From Larus michahellis (Eukaryota; Chordata; Aves; Charadriiformes; Laridae), in the NCBI RefSeq assembly GCF_964199755.1, contig NC_133897.1, forward strand, positions 133,924,125 to 133,988,124: DNA of 64,000 nt, written 5' to 3'. This document shows, piece by piece, positions 14,501 through 26,699 of this stretch. The stretch's first letter is position 1; each line of letters opens with the position of its first letter. The position numbers and the translations under genes were made by a program. Below the pieces are notes generated by a model, which ran no database searches, had not been told where the DNA came from, and was given only the letters and a program-made list of their open reading frames with translations.

Positions 14501-17500
14501 ATTAAAGCAATTCTGTGTTCTACCCAGACTTTAGAAAGATATTACACAAAATTAACCTTAATACTGAAGTAGGTATATTATATACATATAAAGTTATTTT
14601 CTCACTGAGGGGAACATAGTTTACTCCATTTTTTCAGTTCTAAGATTTCTATATTGTGACAATCCGCCTTGTGGCTGCTAAGACCTCGTTGAGCTCCCTC
14701 CCTTGGGAATTCACTGATGCATCTCTAATCAACTGGCAACAATGCTGCTGAACAATGCAAGCTAGAAATATCTGTACCTCTAGCGAACATCTGGCAGAAT
14801 GATGATTTCCCATGCATTAGTTACAATGCTTGGTGCTGCAGTATGTGGCCATTCTCCCTCCCAGTCTGTCTGTCCAGTATTTTCAAGACAGAGGATGCAA
14901 CTGTCGTCATACCTTTGCTGCTGTTTAAACTTTGGGCTGGTACCAAGGCCTGACTTGCCAGTGTCCATTTGTATCTATATTTGAAACTCTCTCTGGGGAC
15001 ACCCCTGGTCCCTCAAGAAATAATTTGCACCCCGTCATTTCTCACAATAGCTACCGTCACCTCCCATGGAACCAAGACTTGGGGAGTCAAGATTTCAGTA
15101 TTAAAGGTGTGTCAGATCAAGGCTTTTGCATTCTTTATTTGCTAATTAACAGTCTTCCAGCAAAGAAAAAAATACAGCCCAGCTCTGTTTCAGTGCAAAT
15201 AACATCAGTCAGCTCAAATCTCTTTCAGCAATGAATTAATCTAATCTTTTCCACTCTGTGCTGACATAGATGAAGAGCTGTCACAGGGACATGTAATTCA
15301 TCTCAGGTGAAGGATTATAATGAACTGATGAGAGGCGGTTACCTCTTAAAATGCTACCGCTATTTTGCAAGTGAGCGTCTGACTACAGGCTGAGTTTCCG
15401 TGTGTCTCACTCCATTATTTTCCACCCACGCAGTCTTTAAGGAGGGAACACTCATCCTCTCTGTGGGTTAGGCAGGTCTGTACAGGCATGTGACTTTGGC
15501 TTACAGATGGTCCTGACCTCGGCCAAGGTGTATAACAGGTACAAAAAGCAGAGCTGACGTTTAGCAAAGCATATTCTGTAGCCATGTTCTTACACATAAA
15601 TTTTGGCTGAACACTGCAAAATAGGGATGCAGCAGTCTGTTAAAGCTCAGGTCAACAGGAGCAACAAAGCACTGGACACGCCTTAGCGTAAAAAGATTAT
15701 GAACTGTTCTCAGTTATATTTGGGTTTACTAAAGAATGTGTGTTGCATTCCACATAAGTCATGGTTTCAGTGTTCTGTATTTTCCATTTCACTGTAAGTT
15801 ATTAAGAGGACTGCGATGTTGATTTTCAGAAATACTAAAAAGAAATATACTTTTCAGCTATTGTAATACGTTGTAAAAAAGACCTCAGAATTCTCTCTGA
15901 CTACAACAAAGGAATTTGCAGGTGCTTCGGCAGCTTGAGTATACCCAAGAATATAATAAACTGGACAATCAACTAAATATATCTAGTGTTCTGGGTTAAA
16001 AATATATTTTTAAGAAAAATAACATGAGGGTAAAAATGCAAGTTAAAAATGGCACCAACAAAAAGCATATTAAAAGAAAAAAGGTGCAATAACAAAAGGA
16101 ACAAATGCATTTTCCAGCTTTGCCAAGTGGATGATAAATTGGAAAGGAAAGTGGGGAAAGCAAAAGAGTTACTTAAAGGTCAAGTTCAACTTTGGGGCTG
16201 TAACCATATTCACCTTTGGTTATGTTTGCTCTTGAACTGGGGAACTTCAAAAGAGCAGACTGGTGACTGACATTATGCAGACAGAGCGGCATTAAGGCTT
16301 CTTAAGCTGATTTTGATGATATTCAGCCACTTGACAACATTCTGCTATCAACCACTTGGCAATCAGAACAAAAACAAAGAGGGGTTTTTCTGCAGCATGG
16401 CTTCCTGGGCAACTGTCAATGTTTTTAGTCTAACAGAATATCCTGAGCAGTAATCCTTTTCGCTTTTACTTGACTCGTTTCAATCCAGACTTGGAAGTTT
16501 ACACAGAGGAATTTTCATGGTCTTTCTGAGGGAATAATACTACCATGTATGCCTACACAGAAAGGGAAACTCAATAGAGACAGGTTGAACGTGTTGTTCA
16601 TTTGCTTGAGCTAGAGCCTCACCCAGGTAAAGCCCTTACCATACTCACCTCTCTAGGCAGTGGGACACGTGTGCCACGTATGACACCCCTGCTAAAATGC
16701 TTTGCTGTGTTGACAGCAATGAAGCAGGGTCTTTGCTGTGTTGATCCACTGTTCTGACCACAAAATCATATTTTTTTCCTAGTAGTTTTTGTAATTTCCT
16801 ACTAGAAATGTTCCTTTTGTAACGCAAAGAGTAAACTGCGCTCAAGGAATCAAAACAGGCTAAATCATGCACATATTTAAAAGAAAAAATGAACTGACAA
16901 AAAGGTATATGTGTTGAAACAGTAGTTTCATAGATACCTTAAACTAACAGATTTATAGAGGACATCATTGACTTTCAAATGTTGTCAGTTGTAGCAACCT
17001 ATTTTTACATGTAAGTTACAGTATTTATGCAAGCTCAGAAATTTTCTATTAAACCAGTATTTGACCACGACAGAGCTTTGAAGGACTCTTCTGTAAACTA
17101 CAAGTAAATCTCTTTTTCATGGTTTTACTACTGCTTCTCCAGCACAATGTCAATCATTCTTCTCTCAGCGGTCACTAACCAGGTTATTTGTGTGTTTCCA
17201 CACTGCTGCATCACAAAACATCATGCCCACTTGCCTCAAAAAGATAATATCTAACACATATGGAGACTGCCTTTGATCTCCACGGTCTATCTAGAGGTCA
17301 CAGACCTGCCTTCTCCTCTCCCTCACTTCAAATAGCCCCTTTCATTTACTGTGAAACTAAACATTGGAAAGACAAAGGCAGGAAAATAAAGGCCTTGATT
17401 TAGTAGCGCTTATGTGTTTGGCTATTTCAAGGTAGATTTTACTCTCTTAGGTCACATTATTAATTGCCCTGCATTTCTGCATCATGGCATACTGTATTTG

Positions 17501-18476
17501 TTTTCATGCATGCAGCCTTCAAAATTCAAGCTGCTTTTTAAATCAATGTGTGCCTTGTTCAGGACTAAATAGCCATTAAGAGTCTACTAATCAATTTGCA
17601 ATACTCAGCACTGAATCCAGCTCTGTGTGAATTGCATGGGAAAGTTTGGTAATTTGACTTAGTTTTTGGAAAATAGATTTGTATTTCTTGATGTAAAGTT
17701 GTTAATGTAGAAGAAGTACGTTGAGTCATCTTGTAAATTGTGGTGAAGATAAATCTGGCTGGGAGGGCGAAAGAAAAACGTTGCTCCATTAAAAATCACA
17801 AGGGTTTTAGGGAATAAAAGACTGTTCCACCCTATCTCAAACTACAGGCGAACAATTATGTGGCAAATGATTTGGCAAATGATCTTGCCAAAGAAGAAAA
17901 AAAAAAAAGTTTTACTAAGAGCTGATTCAGAAAATCATGTAGGTACCTAAAGAAGGATTTGAGCAACATGCAGTCACATAAGATCAAAACTCTAGTCTTG
18001 AAAATCACTGCTCTGCTGTGGCACTACCATAAAGACCCCTCACTATTGACCCTACAGCTCTGCAGGCACCTCAAGTTCTCTGTGTTCTCACTTGGATGCT
18101 CAAAACCTCCTCAGTTATCACCACTCCAATTACTTACTGACACTTAGTAGATATTATAAACAAGGAGCTTACCTGCTTAACTCCCTTCAAGAAGTCAAGC
18201 CAGTAAGAATTTTCTAAGCATATTTAACACATGAAAGTTTTGCATGAAGTATTGTAGCGATTACTGGTTTTTTTAACAGAGGTTAGCTAAGAAGGAAGCA
18301 ATTGTCCTGGGTTTTTTTTTGCTTAAATGCTTAAAGGCCGGAGCAGTCATCCAACTTCTGTTATCTTCAATGATGGAAGAATCCAAACTTTTACAGAAAA
18401 AACCCTAAACATGAGGTCTCTCCATGTACTGTAGGAAATTGGGCATAAATGTTGGTCCTCTTCCATTAAAATTGTC
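11514..18476. other. Non-coding stretch, no gene recognised
   Basis: No exon or named repeat is visible. An A-rich patch with C-runs lies near 12910-12950. A region slightly richer in CpG lies at about 13235-13350, with no promoter elements I can identify. A tandem duplication of TGGCAAATGA occurs at 17861-17870 and 17873-17882. The remaining sequence has frequent stops in every frame; the longest open frames, about 60-110 codons, have no recognisable motifs. Confidence 0.55.
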
Positions 18477-18519
18477 TAGAGGCAAAGAAATCTGTCCTCT
18501 TAGAGGCAAAGAGATCTGT
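18477..18519 (+). repeat. Two-copy tandem duplication, 24-bp period
   Basis: A 19-base unit at 18477-18495 (TAGAGGCAAAGAAATCTGT) recurs at 18501-18519 with one mismatch (GAA to GAG). It lies immediately upstream of the tRNA-derived SINE relic. It may be a local slippage duplication; I cannot tell whether it relates to that insertion. Confidence 0.75.
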
Positions 18520-18625
18520 ATGACCTCACAGCTTAGTGGTTAGGGCACTCAGCGTGTGAGTAGGAGAGAAGCCCTGGTTCTTGGTCCACCTTTTCCTACA
18601 ACTACTTGGGGATTATTTCTGCATT
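18520..18625 (+). mobile_element. Probable tRNA-derived SINE relic
   Basis: The segment contains AGCTTAGTGGTTAGG at 18530-18544, a good match to the RNA polymerase III A box of tRNA genes. About 32 bases downstream is GGTTCTTGGTCC (18576-18587), a degenerate B box. This spacing and order are those of a tRNA-derived SINE head such as the old MIR/AmnSINE-type families of amniotes. It does not fold as a functional tRNA that I can recognise, and no clear tail or target-site duplication is visible. The precise family is uncertain. Confidence 0.5.
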
Positions 18626-19789
18626 TTATGTAAAATCATGGAAAAAACCAGACCTTTCAAAAGGCCCGGCATCCAGACGATTTCCACTCCTCTTAGGTAA
18701 TTACACATTCTTTCTATTACACGTTTATTCTGGCGCTATCAGAAAAATATTTCCTATGCAGTGGACGTAAGAAACGGGAGAGGTGAGCCCAAGAATAGCC
18801 TCCAGGTCCAGGGAACTCTTCAGGGAGGTAAGAGAGACTCTGTAAGAGGTAAGAGGTAAGATTCGCTCTGAAGAGAGTGAATCTGGGCATCTGGACCACT
18901 TGCATGATGGCTTCAGTAGCTAGACTATTATTTGTGAACTGTGTCCCTCTCTCTTCTTCCATCTGCGCATTTTTCAAAATAAATATTATATTCTGTTCGA
19001 CTTTAAAAATAAGTGAGGTGTCACCTTTGGGAAAAAATTTTGTATCAGAATCCCAAGTAGACGGACAATTATCTTGGAAGAGGGTGAGATTACCATGTTC
19101 CTCAATGCTTTCTCTAATTTGGTGCCTGCTGAGAAGGATGATTATCTTCATTTCTGTCCTCAGGTGTCTGTGTCTCCTTGAAAACCAAGCACCTAGCACA
19201 AAGAGATGGAACACATCTGGGAGCAGGTACCCTGGAGTAGCACAATGCATTCAGCATTGCGTTGCCTATGTGATATTCTGCATCTATTTCTAAGAGACTG
19301 AAAGAAAGATGTGCATATGTAATGCCATCTGGAGAGATCTGTGTTTTTGTGTACTCTATGCAAGAAACTGCATTACACTAAACAAACAAGTCTCCCCAGT
19401 CAGCAACATGTAAAGATACAGTTCTGGGATAGGAAAAAAAAAAGTTACTCTGTGTGCACACCATCCTTTACTGAAATTTCCACTATAGAACATTTACTTC
19501 TTTAAGTCTCCTGCTTTAGATACAGATGGATACAGCTTTAATCCTCCGGGCCAACCAACAAACCAGAGCTATTTCTGCTTGTGTCTTACTAACCTGTTGG
19601 GAAACTTTGCTGGATGCAAGTTTAAAGCTAGACGGAACTGCAAATATCTCCAGCTTGCTTCTGTGGTTATTATAAATTTCAGATGCATTTGTTTTTTATG
19701 ATAGAGCTAATTGTTCTTTCTTTAATTTACATCAGACATCTTTTTTTAACTATGAGTCAATATATTTCTGAGCCCATCACTTCTGGATT
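18626..19789. other. Non-coding stretch with opposed chance ORFs
   Basis: A 177-codon frame on the minus strand (18717-19250) overlaps a 138-codon frame on the plus strand (18877-19293). Neither has a recognisable domain, signal peptide or family resemblance. In 64 kb of six-frame translation, one frame of this length is about what chance gives. A small in-tandem TAAGAGG repeat lies at 18843-18860. Confidence 0.5.
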
Positions 19790-20560
19790 AAGTCAGGCAA
19801 GAGGTGTCAGCAGCTGATCCTAATGATACACTGCCAAACTTTGCTGATGAAAGCAAAATCTTAAGTAACATTAATACTTTAAGTGGTATAGATTGTTCCC
19901 TGTGATATTTAAGCACATTAAGGGAATGGCTGAAGAAATAGTTGATGAGTTTCAATGTGAGCAAATGTTAAATGATGTATTCAAGAGCTAAAAATAGGAG
20001 TGCTGTCTGTACATTGCTGAGTAAAGAGTGGAATGCAGAGATAAAGAAGGGAACCGAGTGGGTTGGAAGAGCACATACGTGAGGATGGAGTATGTTGCTC
20101 TACTGCAGTAAAAAAGCTCAATATGATAAAAAGAGAAGCTCTGCTAGGAGAATCTTCCTCTGAAGTTTTTGCGTCCAGATTCGATCTAATGAAGTGTGAG
20201 AAACCATCTACAGAAGGACTGGAAAATGAGTAGAGGTTAGTGAGCCAATGACTGATTTTTTAGAGTTTAAGCCTAATATGCAGATTATATCCAAAGAAAA
20301 AATAACAAAAATAATTAAAGTCATGGGAACTGGAGAGACCTTAACATGAGGAAAGATTAAATATGCTGTGACTATTTTGTTTGGAAACTAAAAGGAAGTA
20401 GGACATCAGAATTAAAAATAACAATAGCTAGAAAGCAATGCAGTCCTTCCAAAATTTAAAGAATGAAAAATAATTAAAGACCAGCAGATAAAGAAGAGTG
20501 AGCTTAATAAACTATTCATGCAAATAACAAAATCAACACCCTATAATAATAACCATATAT
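19790..20560 (+). mobile_element. Ancient CR1/L3-type LINE relic (reverse transcriptase region)
   Basis: The order of decayed motifs follows a CR1-clade reverse transcriptase on the plus strand. TTTGCTGATGAAAGCAAAATC (about 19840-19860) corresponds to the FADDTKL active-site segment with the second aspartate changed. Next, about 19910-19980 reads like the segment ending in W-x(n)-MxFNxxKC, with stops. Then ACTGCAGTAAAAAAGCTC near 20100 matches an AAVKKA-like block. Finally, GAGGAAAGATTAAATATGCTGTGACTATTTTG (in part) near 20350 matches an EERLKxLGLFxLEKRR-like block. Multiple stops and frame breaks show it is long dead. It is much more diverged than the CR1 copies elsewhere in the window. Ends are approximate. 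Confidence 0.6.
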
Positions 20561-21960
20561 AATAACCATAATGTTATTTTTTAAAGTTGCTTAGTAAAAT
20601 CATAAAGAAAAATAGACATACACGAAGAACACAGAAACTTTCTGCTTCTGGAACCACAAGGACAAAACTAGAAGGGACAAGGAAAGACAGTCTTTCTTCT
20701 CCATGCAGGAAAAGTGGCATTTAAAGGCAGATTTCAGCATGAGATGACATTTTTGAAGATAACAGAGCTGTAGGAAGTAAGGCCAACATTCATACAGTAG
20801 CAATTAACTTTCTCATGGCCTAGGAAATGCATCCTTTCATGCTATGGGTCATTCAACATAGATTAAAACTATTTTCTACTTATATTCAGTTAATCCAGGT
20901 GCTATTTTGCCACCAAATGTCTGTAACCATCTCTAAAAGAGAGCAACACAAGCCAGGAGAAATCAAAATGCTATCTGTAAGCCTTTCACATTTTTCTGAT
21001 GTCTTCTCAAAGGAAAAAGATTGATAATAAACATGAAAATAATATTCCAAAACTAATGAAAAAGACAAAAGAATTTTATATCCTATGCTAGAAGAACAAA
21101 CCTAAACCCTAAAATTATATCAGGTATATTCAATACGTAATACACATATTCAACACAAGATATGCAAAGTGCTGCAGGACCAGCCGTGTGCAGTTCGAGA
21201 TGGTCTGTAGGGAGTTATTTCCAGTACCTTTAATTCATGTGGGAAGGTCTCCTCCTCTGGGAATTCTGCTATACAGTACTAAGCAGAAAGCCTACGCCTT
21301 CCTCTGCCTGCTGGTGGAAGCAGAAAATTACCTGCCTTGGTGCCCTTACTGAATTATCAGTATCCCCTACCTTATTGTCTGCACATTTTCACATTTGTGG
21401 CCTTGCACGTATCTATTTGTGTGCCAGTGCAGCAGAAGCCCTGCCTCTTACAGATGACAGCTCAAGAAGTTACTCTTGTTTTGCCTGCTAGGCGCCACAT
21501 CAAAACCTTTTTTACAGTTCTGTCTCTGGAGAGACAGTTAATTGAACTTATTAATGAACTTTACAGAAGAACCACTATCAGCAACACACCATCCGCATGT
21601 GACCAAATGATACCAAAATTATCTCACTGTTTTGTGGCTGAGACAGAAAGTAGCAGAATTGTTGGAAGAAGGGGTTAAATTTTCAAGGTGAAAAGGGCAC
21701 GCTGTCCCGTAACAAGGCAGTTAATAGCATTGGTGCCCTGCTCATAAGAAAGTGAATATCAAAAGTCAAAAGAAAGGAGTATGCCTCTTCTTTTTGATCG
21801 CTGTTTTTTCATCCTTCTCTATTTTTGTTTTTTAGTGCTGAAAAAGAAAAGTCCTAGTAATTTTAGGCTGATTTCCCATTGGAGGCAGTCTTATGCAATC
21901 ACTGTGTCTGTGTGTGAATGTGTGTTTAAATCTGTATTTCTGTTTCCCTCTCCTTTGCAG

Positions 21961-22022
21961 CATAGCTTCTGCACCTGCTGCCTGATTGCAGTCAAGACTG
22001 GCAAAGGAACAGCAGTCTTACG
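21961..22022 (+). other. Speculative exon bounded by splice sites
   Basis: A strong acceptor (a long pyrimidine-rich run ending in CCTTTGCAG at 21952-21960) precedes 62 bases that are open in one frame. These are followed by ACG/GTAATT, a moderate donor. The open frame extends upstream, so the reading frame is not proof of coding. The encoded peptide (about 20 residues, Cys-rich at its start) is not recognised. Cryptic splice pairs of this quality occur by chance in non-coding DNA. Confidence 0.15.
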
Positions 22023-22714
22023 GTAATTAAGTTCCTGCAAATATTATATGCAGGTAGAGGAGGAAGGCCTGTACTATGTGACCCAAGTGAGGGACAGTTT
22101 GCAGCATAGCTTATCAGTCACAGGAACATACACGTAGGACAGAGATGTCATAAACATGTCTATCAGATTTCTAAGTCAATCAAAATCTAGAAGAAAATAA
22201 GCCTTGTGAGCTCTGGCTCAAGAGAACCACTTGTTCTAACAGCAGGCCGTGGGTGCCCCGGTTTAGACTTGATTTCCCTATTAGGACTAAATGAAGAAGC
22301 AGAAATCTCTCTGTTCAAGCCAGATGTGCACATTGGTAACGCTGTCCTGCTGCTCTTCACATCTACTGCTTTGTGTAGTCTAGAACTGAGCGCGTAAATA
22401 AATTGATAGTACACAAAGTTTGCTGTCAGCTCAACCAAAGCACCCTGCTACAGTGTGATAAGCAATGTAAGTACACGGTCCAGATTGTATCAATTTAAAT
22501 GTCCATTCTTTTGATAATAAATTTTAAAGGTGCAGGTCCGAGTACATAACACAGTAAAGGTGATTTATTAAAAATCCACCCACTGTATAAATTAAAAGTT
22601 ACTAACGGGACTTTACCAGGGTTGATAACTTCTGTCTCAGTCATGAAAATTTACAGAAAATCCACTTCTGAACCTGAAGGTTTTTAGTTTTGCACATCTC
22701 ACAGCAGTTGCTCA

Positions 22715-22810
22715 CAGCCCAGTTACACAGGGCTGGAAGGAGCTTCTTGGGTCATTAAGATCCACATGTACACCATGGCCCCGGTGTCATCTTAAAGAAG
22801 GACCTCAGCT
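22715..22810 (-). mobile_element. Possible decayed CR1 3' tail
   Basis: GGGCTGGAAGGAGCTTCTTG followed by GGTCATTAAGATCCA resembles, on the minus strand, the CR1 3' region that normally reads GGTTGGAAGGGACCT...GGTCATCTAGTCCA. There is no preserved octamer to the left. Divergence is high and the boundaries are guesses. Confidence 0.35.
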
Positions 22811-25800
22811 CAAAAGGTCACTGACAGACAGCTGCCAGCATACACTTGATCTGCAGATGAGCAGCAAGGCTGACACATCGGGCTGACTCTGCCAGTGCCG
22901 GAGGGAGATCACTGCATAGTGAGACCCCCTCACCCCCCCACCGCACACTTGGGTGTATGCTCAGGCCCCAGGGCCAGCTGAATAGATAGGGCAGGGCTGT
23001 GCCACTGCTGGAGGCAATCATGCCACCTAATACCTGCCAGAAACTAAGCAGGAAACATTTTCAAAGAACCCTATACCTTTTCAGCCAAAATATATTAAAG
23101 ACCAATTTGTGCATTTATTCTTGTGACAACATTATTGTTCTCTGTTCTGCCTCCTTTATGATTATTTACACCCTGCATGGGATTATGATTGAGAGATGCA
23201 AAGCATCTCGTTGGCAGGTGAGGCCTCTATTTCTCATGGATGGCTTGTTAAAATCAGCTCCTGTATACGGAGCTAAATGTTTACATGGGCAAAGATTTTA
23301 CTGAGTGGCTGCACAGCGTTTCCCTTGCTATGACCATGATTATTAAGGCTTAACAGCAGATCTGCCTAAACTCCCCAAAATCGTAGACTGCAGAAGGCAC
23401 ACTGGAAGGCCAAATGTGACAGTCTCTTTTTCTAGCACATGACTGTCATTAAAACAATATTTAAGCAGCCTCAGGGGGTGACTTGACATGCATCTGCACT
23501 CCAAACAAGTACCTGAAGATGTACCTGTCAGGTGATGGAGATGCCTCCATTTCAGCCATGGAGTGAGTGGGTACACTCCTGGTCGTGACAGGGATGGCCA
23601 CAGGCCTCTTGGGAGAGGCTAGCGGTGAGCAGGCTGTGGGACAGCCTAAACAGCCACAAGTTGCATTAACTCACTGAGTTTCCACTTGTGGCCTCCAGCT
23701 TTACTGATGATAACATGCAAATTAAAAACACCCCATATTACAACACACAATCTCCGCTTTCATATATACCTTGGAGGTTCTCAATGGCTCCTTCTTCCCT
23801 ATTTCAACAAGAAGAGAGAGAAGGTCAGCCTATCTTCCACCTTTATCTTCTTCCTGTTCCCCTTCCTGTCAGAAAGATTAAAATAACGTGGTCATTGTTA
23901 GGTAAGAAATTCTTGCTGGTCATAAGATTATTATTCAATGAAGGAAACCTTTTTGTCTTACTTATTTCCTGTCATTGCACTATCTTCAACAGAGCACTTC
24001 CATCAAAAGAAGCAAGGAGAACAAGGTGGCAGGGGAATAGGTATTTTTACCATTCAAAACAAATCAATCATTTCAAGTATTGATTGAAGTGAAGGGGAAT
24101 TCTATTTATTTTGTAACTCAGTGAGTGGAAACTTGGTTCTGAAGTAGGTGAGTATATTTTACAGAACTACTCACCATAAACGGCTCCCCTCTTGCCCCCA
24201 CCAAAAAAAAGTAGCCACTGATAAATAATTTTCCCATAGCTACAGAACTGATTCGTAGAAGTTAAATTGTTCACGACTAATCAGGCTAATCTGAGAGAGA
24301 GGAAGTTTACTCTCCATTTCCCAACAGATTCTCTTTAATTTTGCAGTCACATTGACAGGTGGCCTCATCACTCAGGCATTACAGACCACCTTGAAGATAT
24401 CAGCACCGTTGGCCTTTGAAGTCAGAATAATCAACAAGCCATTTGATACTCTATCAGATGAAATGGCCCTGTCAGAAAAGGCTGGCTCTCAGGTGTGCTG
24501 ATTGTCTATCGAAAGGAGATAACTTGATACAGTTTACCAAGGTACAGATTCACAGACCTTGTGGGATGCTATAACAGATGTCTCTTTAGATGCACTTCTT
24601 CACAACATCTCTTAAGAAAATATTCCCAAGCCGCTTTTTACAGAAATTATAATACTCCAATTTCCTGTCTACAATATTCCCACAATACTCCAAATTCCTG
24701 TGAAGATATGCAAATGTATTAGCTATGGTTAGGGTCACAGATGCACAGATTCATGTGTCATATCCATGTATAAATCCTGTCAAAGCCTTATTTAATTCAG
24801 ATATTGGACAGTAGACATTATTAGGAAAGTCTCTATTGTTTTACAATGATTTTACAACTCGTTTTACAATGAACATTCTGGAAGCTGCTGGAATCTGTCA
24901 CAATATTATTTTTAGAAAAGGATAATTATTTTTTTCTTTAGCATTATCCAGGATAGTAGGAGGTTTTTTCTCAGGTTACTTTGACCTCTCAGTATACGTC
25001 ATTATCCTTGATTCTAATAATATGACATGCACTCAACAAATATTATATCTTAAAGCAGCTGAGTGGTTTAATAGAAACCAAGTTTTAAAAATAATTACCT
25101 TAAATCCCACTTTCACATGTACATACAAATGTTTATTTTCAGAATTAAATACTGGCTGGAAAGATTCAAGTGCTTTGCAAATCTGTAGGACAGTGAAAAG
25201 TACAAAGTATGGTGTTTTTTTCAGTTCTAACAAAATTTCAGCTACTGAAGTATAGCAACAAAATTCCTTCTCAATAAGCTAATATTTTGCAATGTCTCCA
25301 AAATTATGGGAATAGTTCTTTAAAAAGTTAAAGATCATTCATTTATGTTTAGGGTGAATTGGAGTTGAAAGACAGAAAAATACAAAAATTGTGCCGAAAA
25401 GAATGTTAAACATCTTATTATTTAATTGAGCTTTTGACTAATCCATAAGGTTTACTTGGGCAGAAGTGAACAAAAATATTTGTTGCAACATTAGCAGTAG
25501 TTTATGTCAGGGGTTGAGAAAGATATGCTATGGCTGTGTCTATTTATACGACAGGCAGGAAACTCTTTTCCATGAAAGACCTTGGCTTGTTTTAATAGTA
25601 ATTATTCATCGGGAACAATCACAGAATGTTCACCCAGTAGTAAATGGTCTATTTGATATCATTAGAGCAGCCCAAGGACTTAAAACCACCCCTCTCCTAG
25701 TGTGCAGGTGTGTTGGGTCTTGCAGTCTGCGTGCAGGATCACACCGGAGTCCCTGGCAGAGGACAGCTGCTCTGATTTATTAGACCTTTGGAAACAGTAT

Positions 25801-26699
25801 TGCTCCTGTTATCTACACATAATCCCTTAAATTTGTTTGACAGCTAAAGCCTGAAGCAACATCACTGGACAAATCTTCAAGTATCAACTTTGATGCTGCC
25901 AATGAATACAGAAAGGAAAGAAGGAAAACTGGAGGGAAAAAAAATTTGAGGACCTGAAATATAGATCATTTTTCTCAAGGGAAGATTAATAACCATTTTC
26001 ATTGAGCTGGATTAATGATTTTTAAGCAACTTGCTTCTGCTAGTAATTATTCTTCATAATCTCATCTCTTGTAACAGCCAGTTTCATGGTAAATGATGTA
26101 TTGGAGATTTTTCTGTGCAGGCTAAAAATAAATCAAGGAAACATACACAGACAAACCTTCTGCAAAGATGGAATACCTGGAGCAATTCTGTGGATTGACT
26201 ACAAGTGAGGCCTGTCACAGGGGTCGTGAGTGAAGCAGTTGCTGACTGCAATGAAGATTTATCAGAGGTGAATTTGGTGCACTACATGCAACGCAACATG
26301 CCTGACAGGCAAGACATGAGCCCTTGTGCTTACATCCTACTGTCCAAACGACGTGCATGACAGATAAGTAGGGATAAAAATGAGGAATGTGTTCTGAATT
26401 TATTTTAGAGAAACATTTGTCGATGGTTCAGACTGAGATTTTTTTGGTAACAAAATAGAGAAAATTTGCATAAAAAAATATAACGAAAAATGCTGTCTCT
26501 CAGTCTCCTGGGATCCACGGGCTGTTTAGGAAAGACAGGCAAAGGTGACAAGAAGGGACATTTACCATCTATGCGAAGAAATGCCTTGAATACATAGAGC
26601 TTTGCTTTATGTTTGAGAACAGGTGGTGAGGCTGTACGCAGGGGCCCAGAAAAGGAAGTGGACAAGTCTCATGTTCACAGGCCCTGGCTCCCAGCACCT

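Larger units (their letters stand above)
20561..26699. other. Non-coding stretch, no gene recognised
   Basis: No host gene is identified. The interval includes a possible decayed minus-strand CR1 tail near 22715-22810 and a speculative splice-bounded segment at 21961-22022 (both given separately). A near duplication of TTTTACAATGA occurs around 24840-24880. The stretch 24310-24560 is unusually free of low-complexity DNA and reads like conserved non-coding sequence, but this cannot be shown without alignment. Confidence 0.55.

Noticed and set aside
23380..23560. Possible minus-strand CR1 tail (ACTGGAAGGCCAAATGTGAC)
   Set aside because: The resemblance to the CR1 GGTTGGAAGGGACC...GGTCATCTAGTCC block is limited to a few words and there is no octamer, so it is not better than chance.
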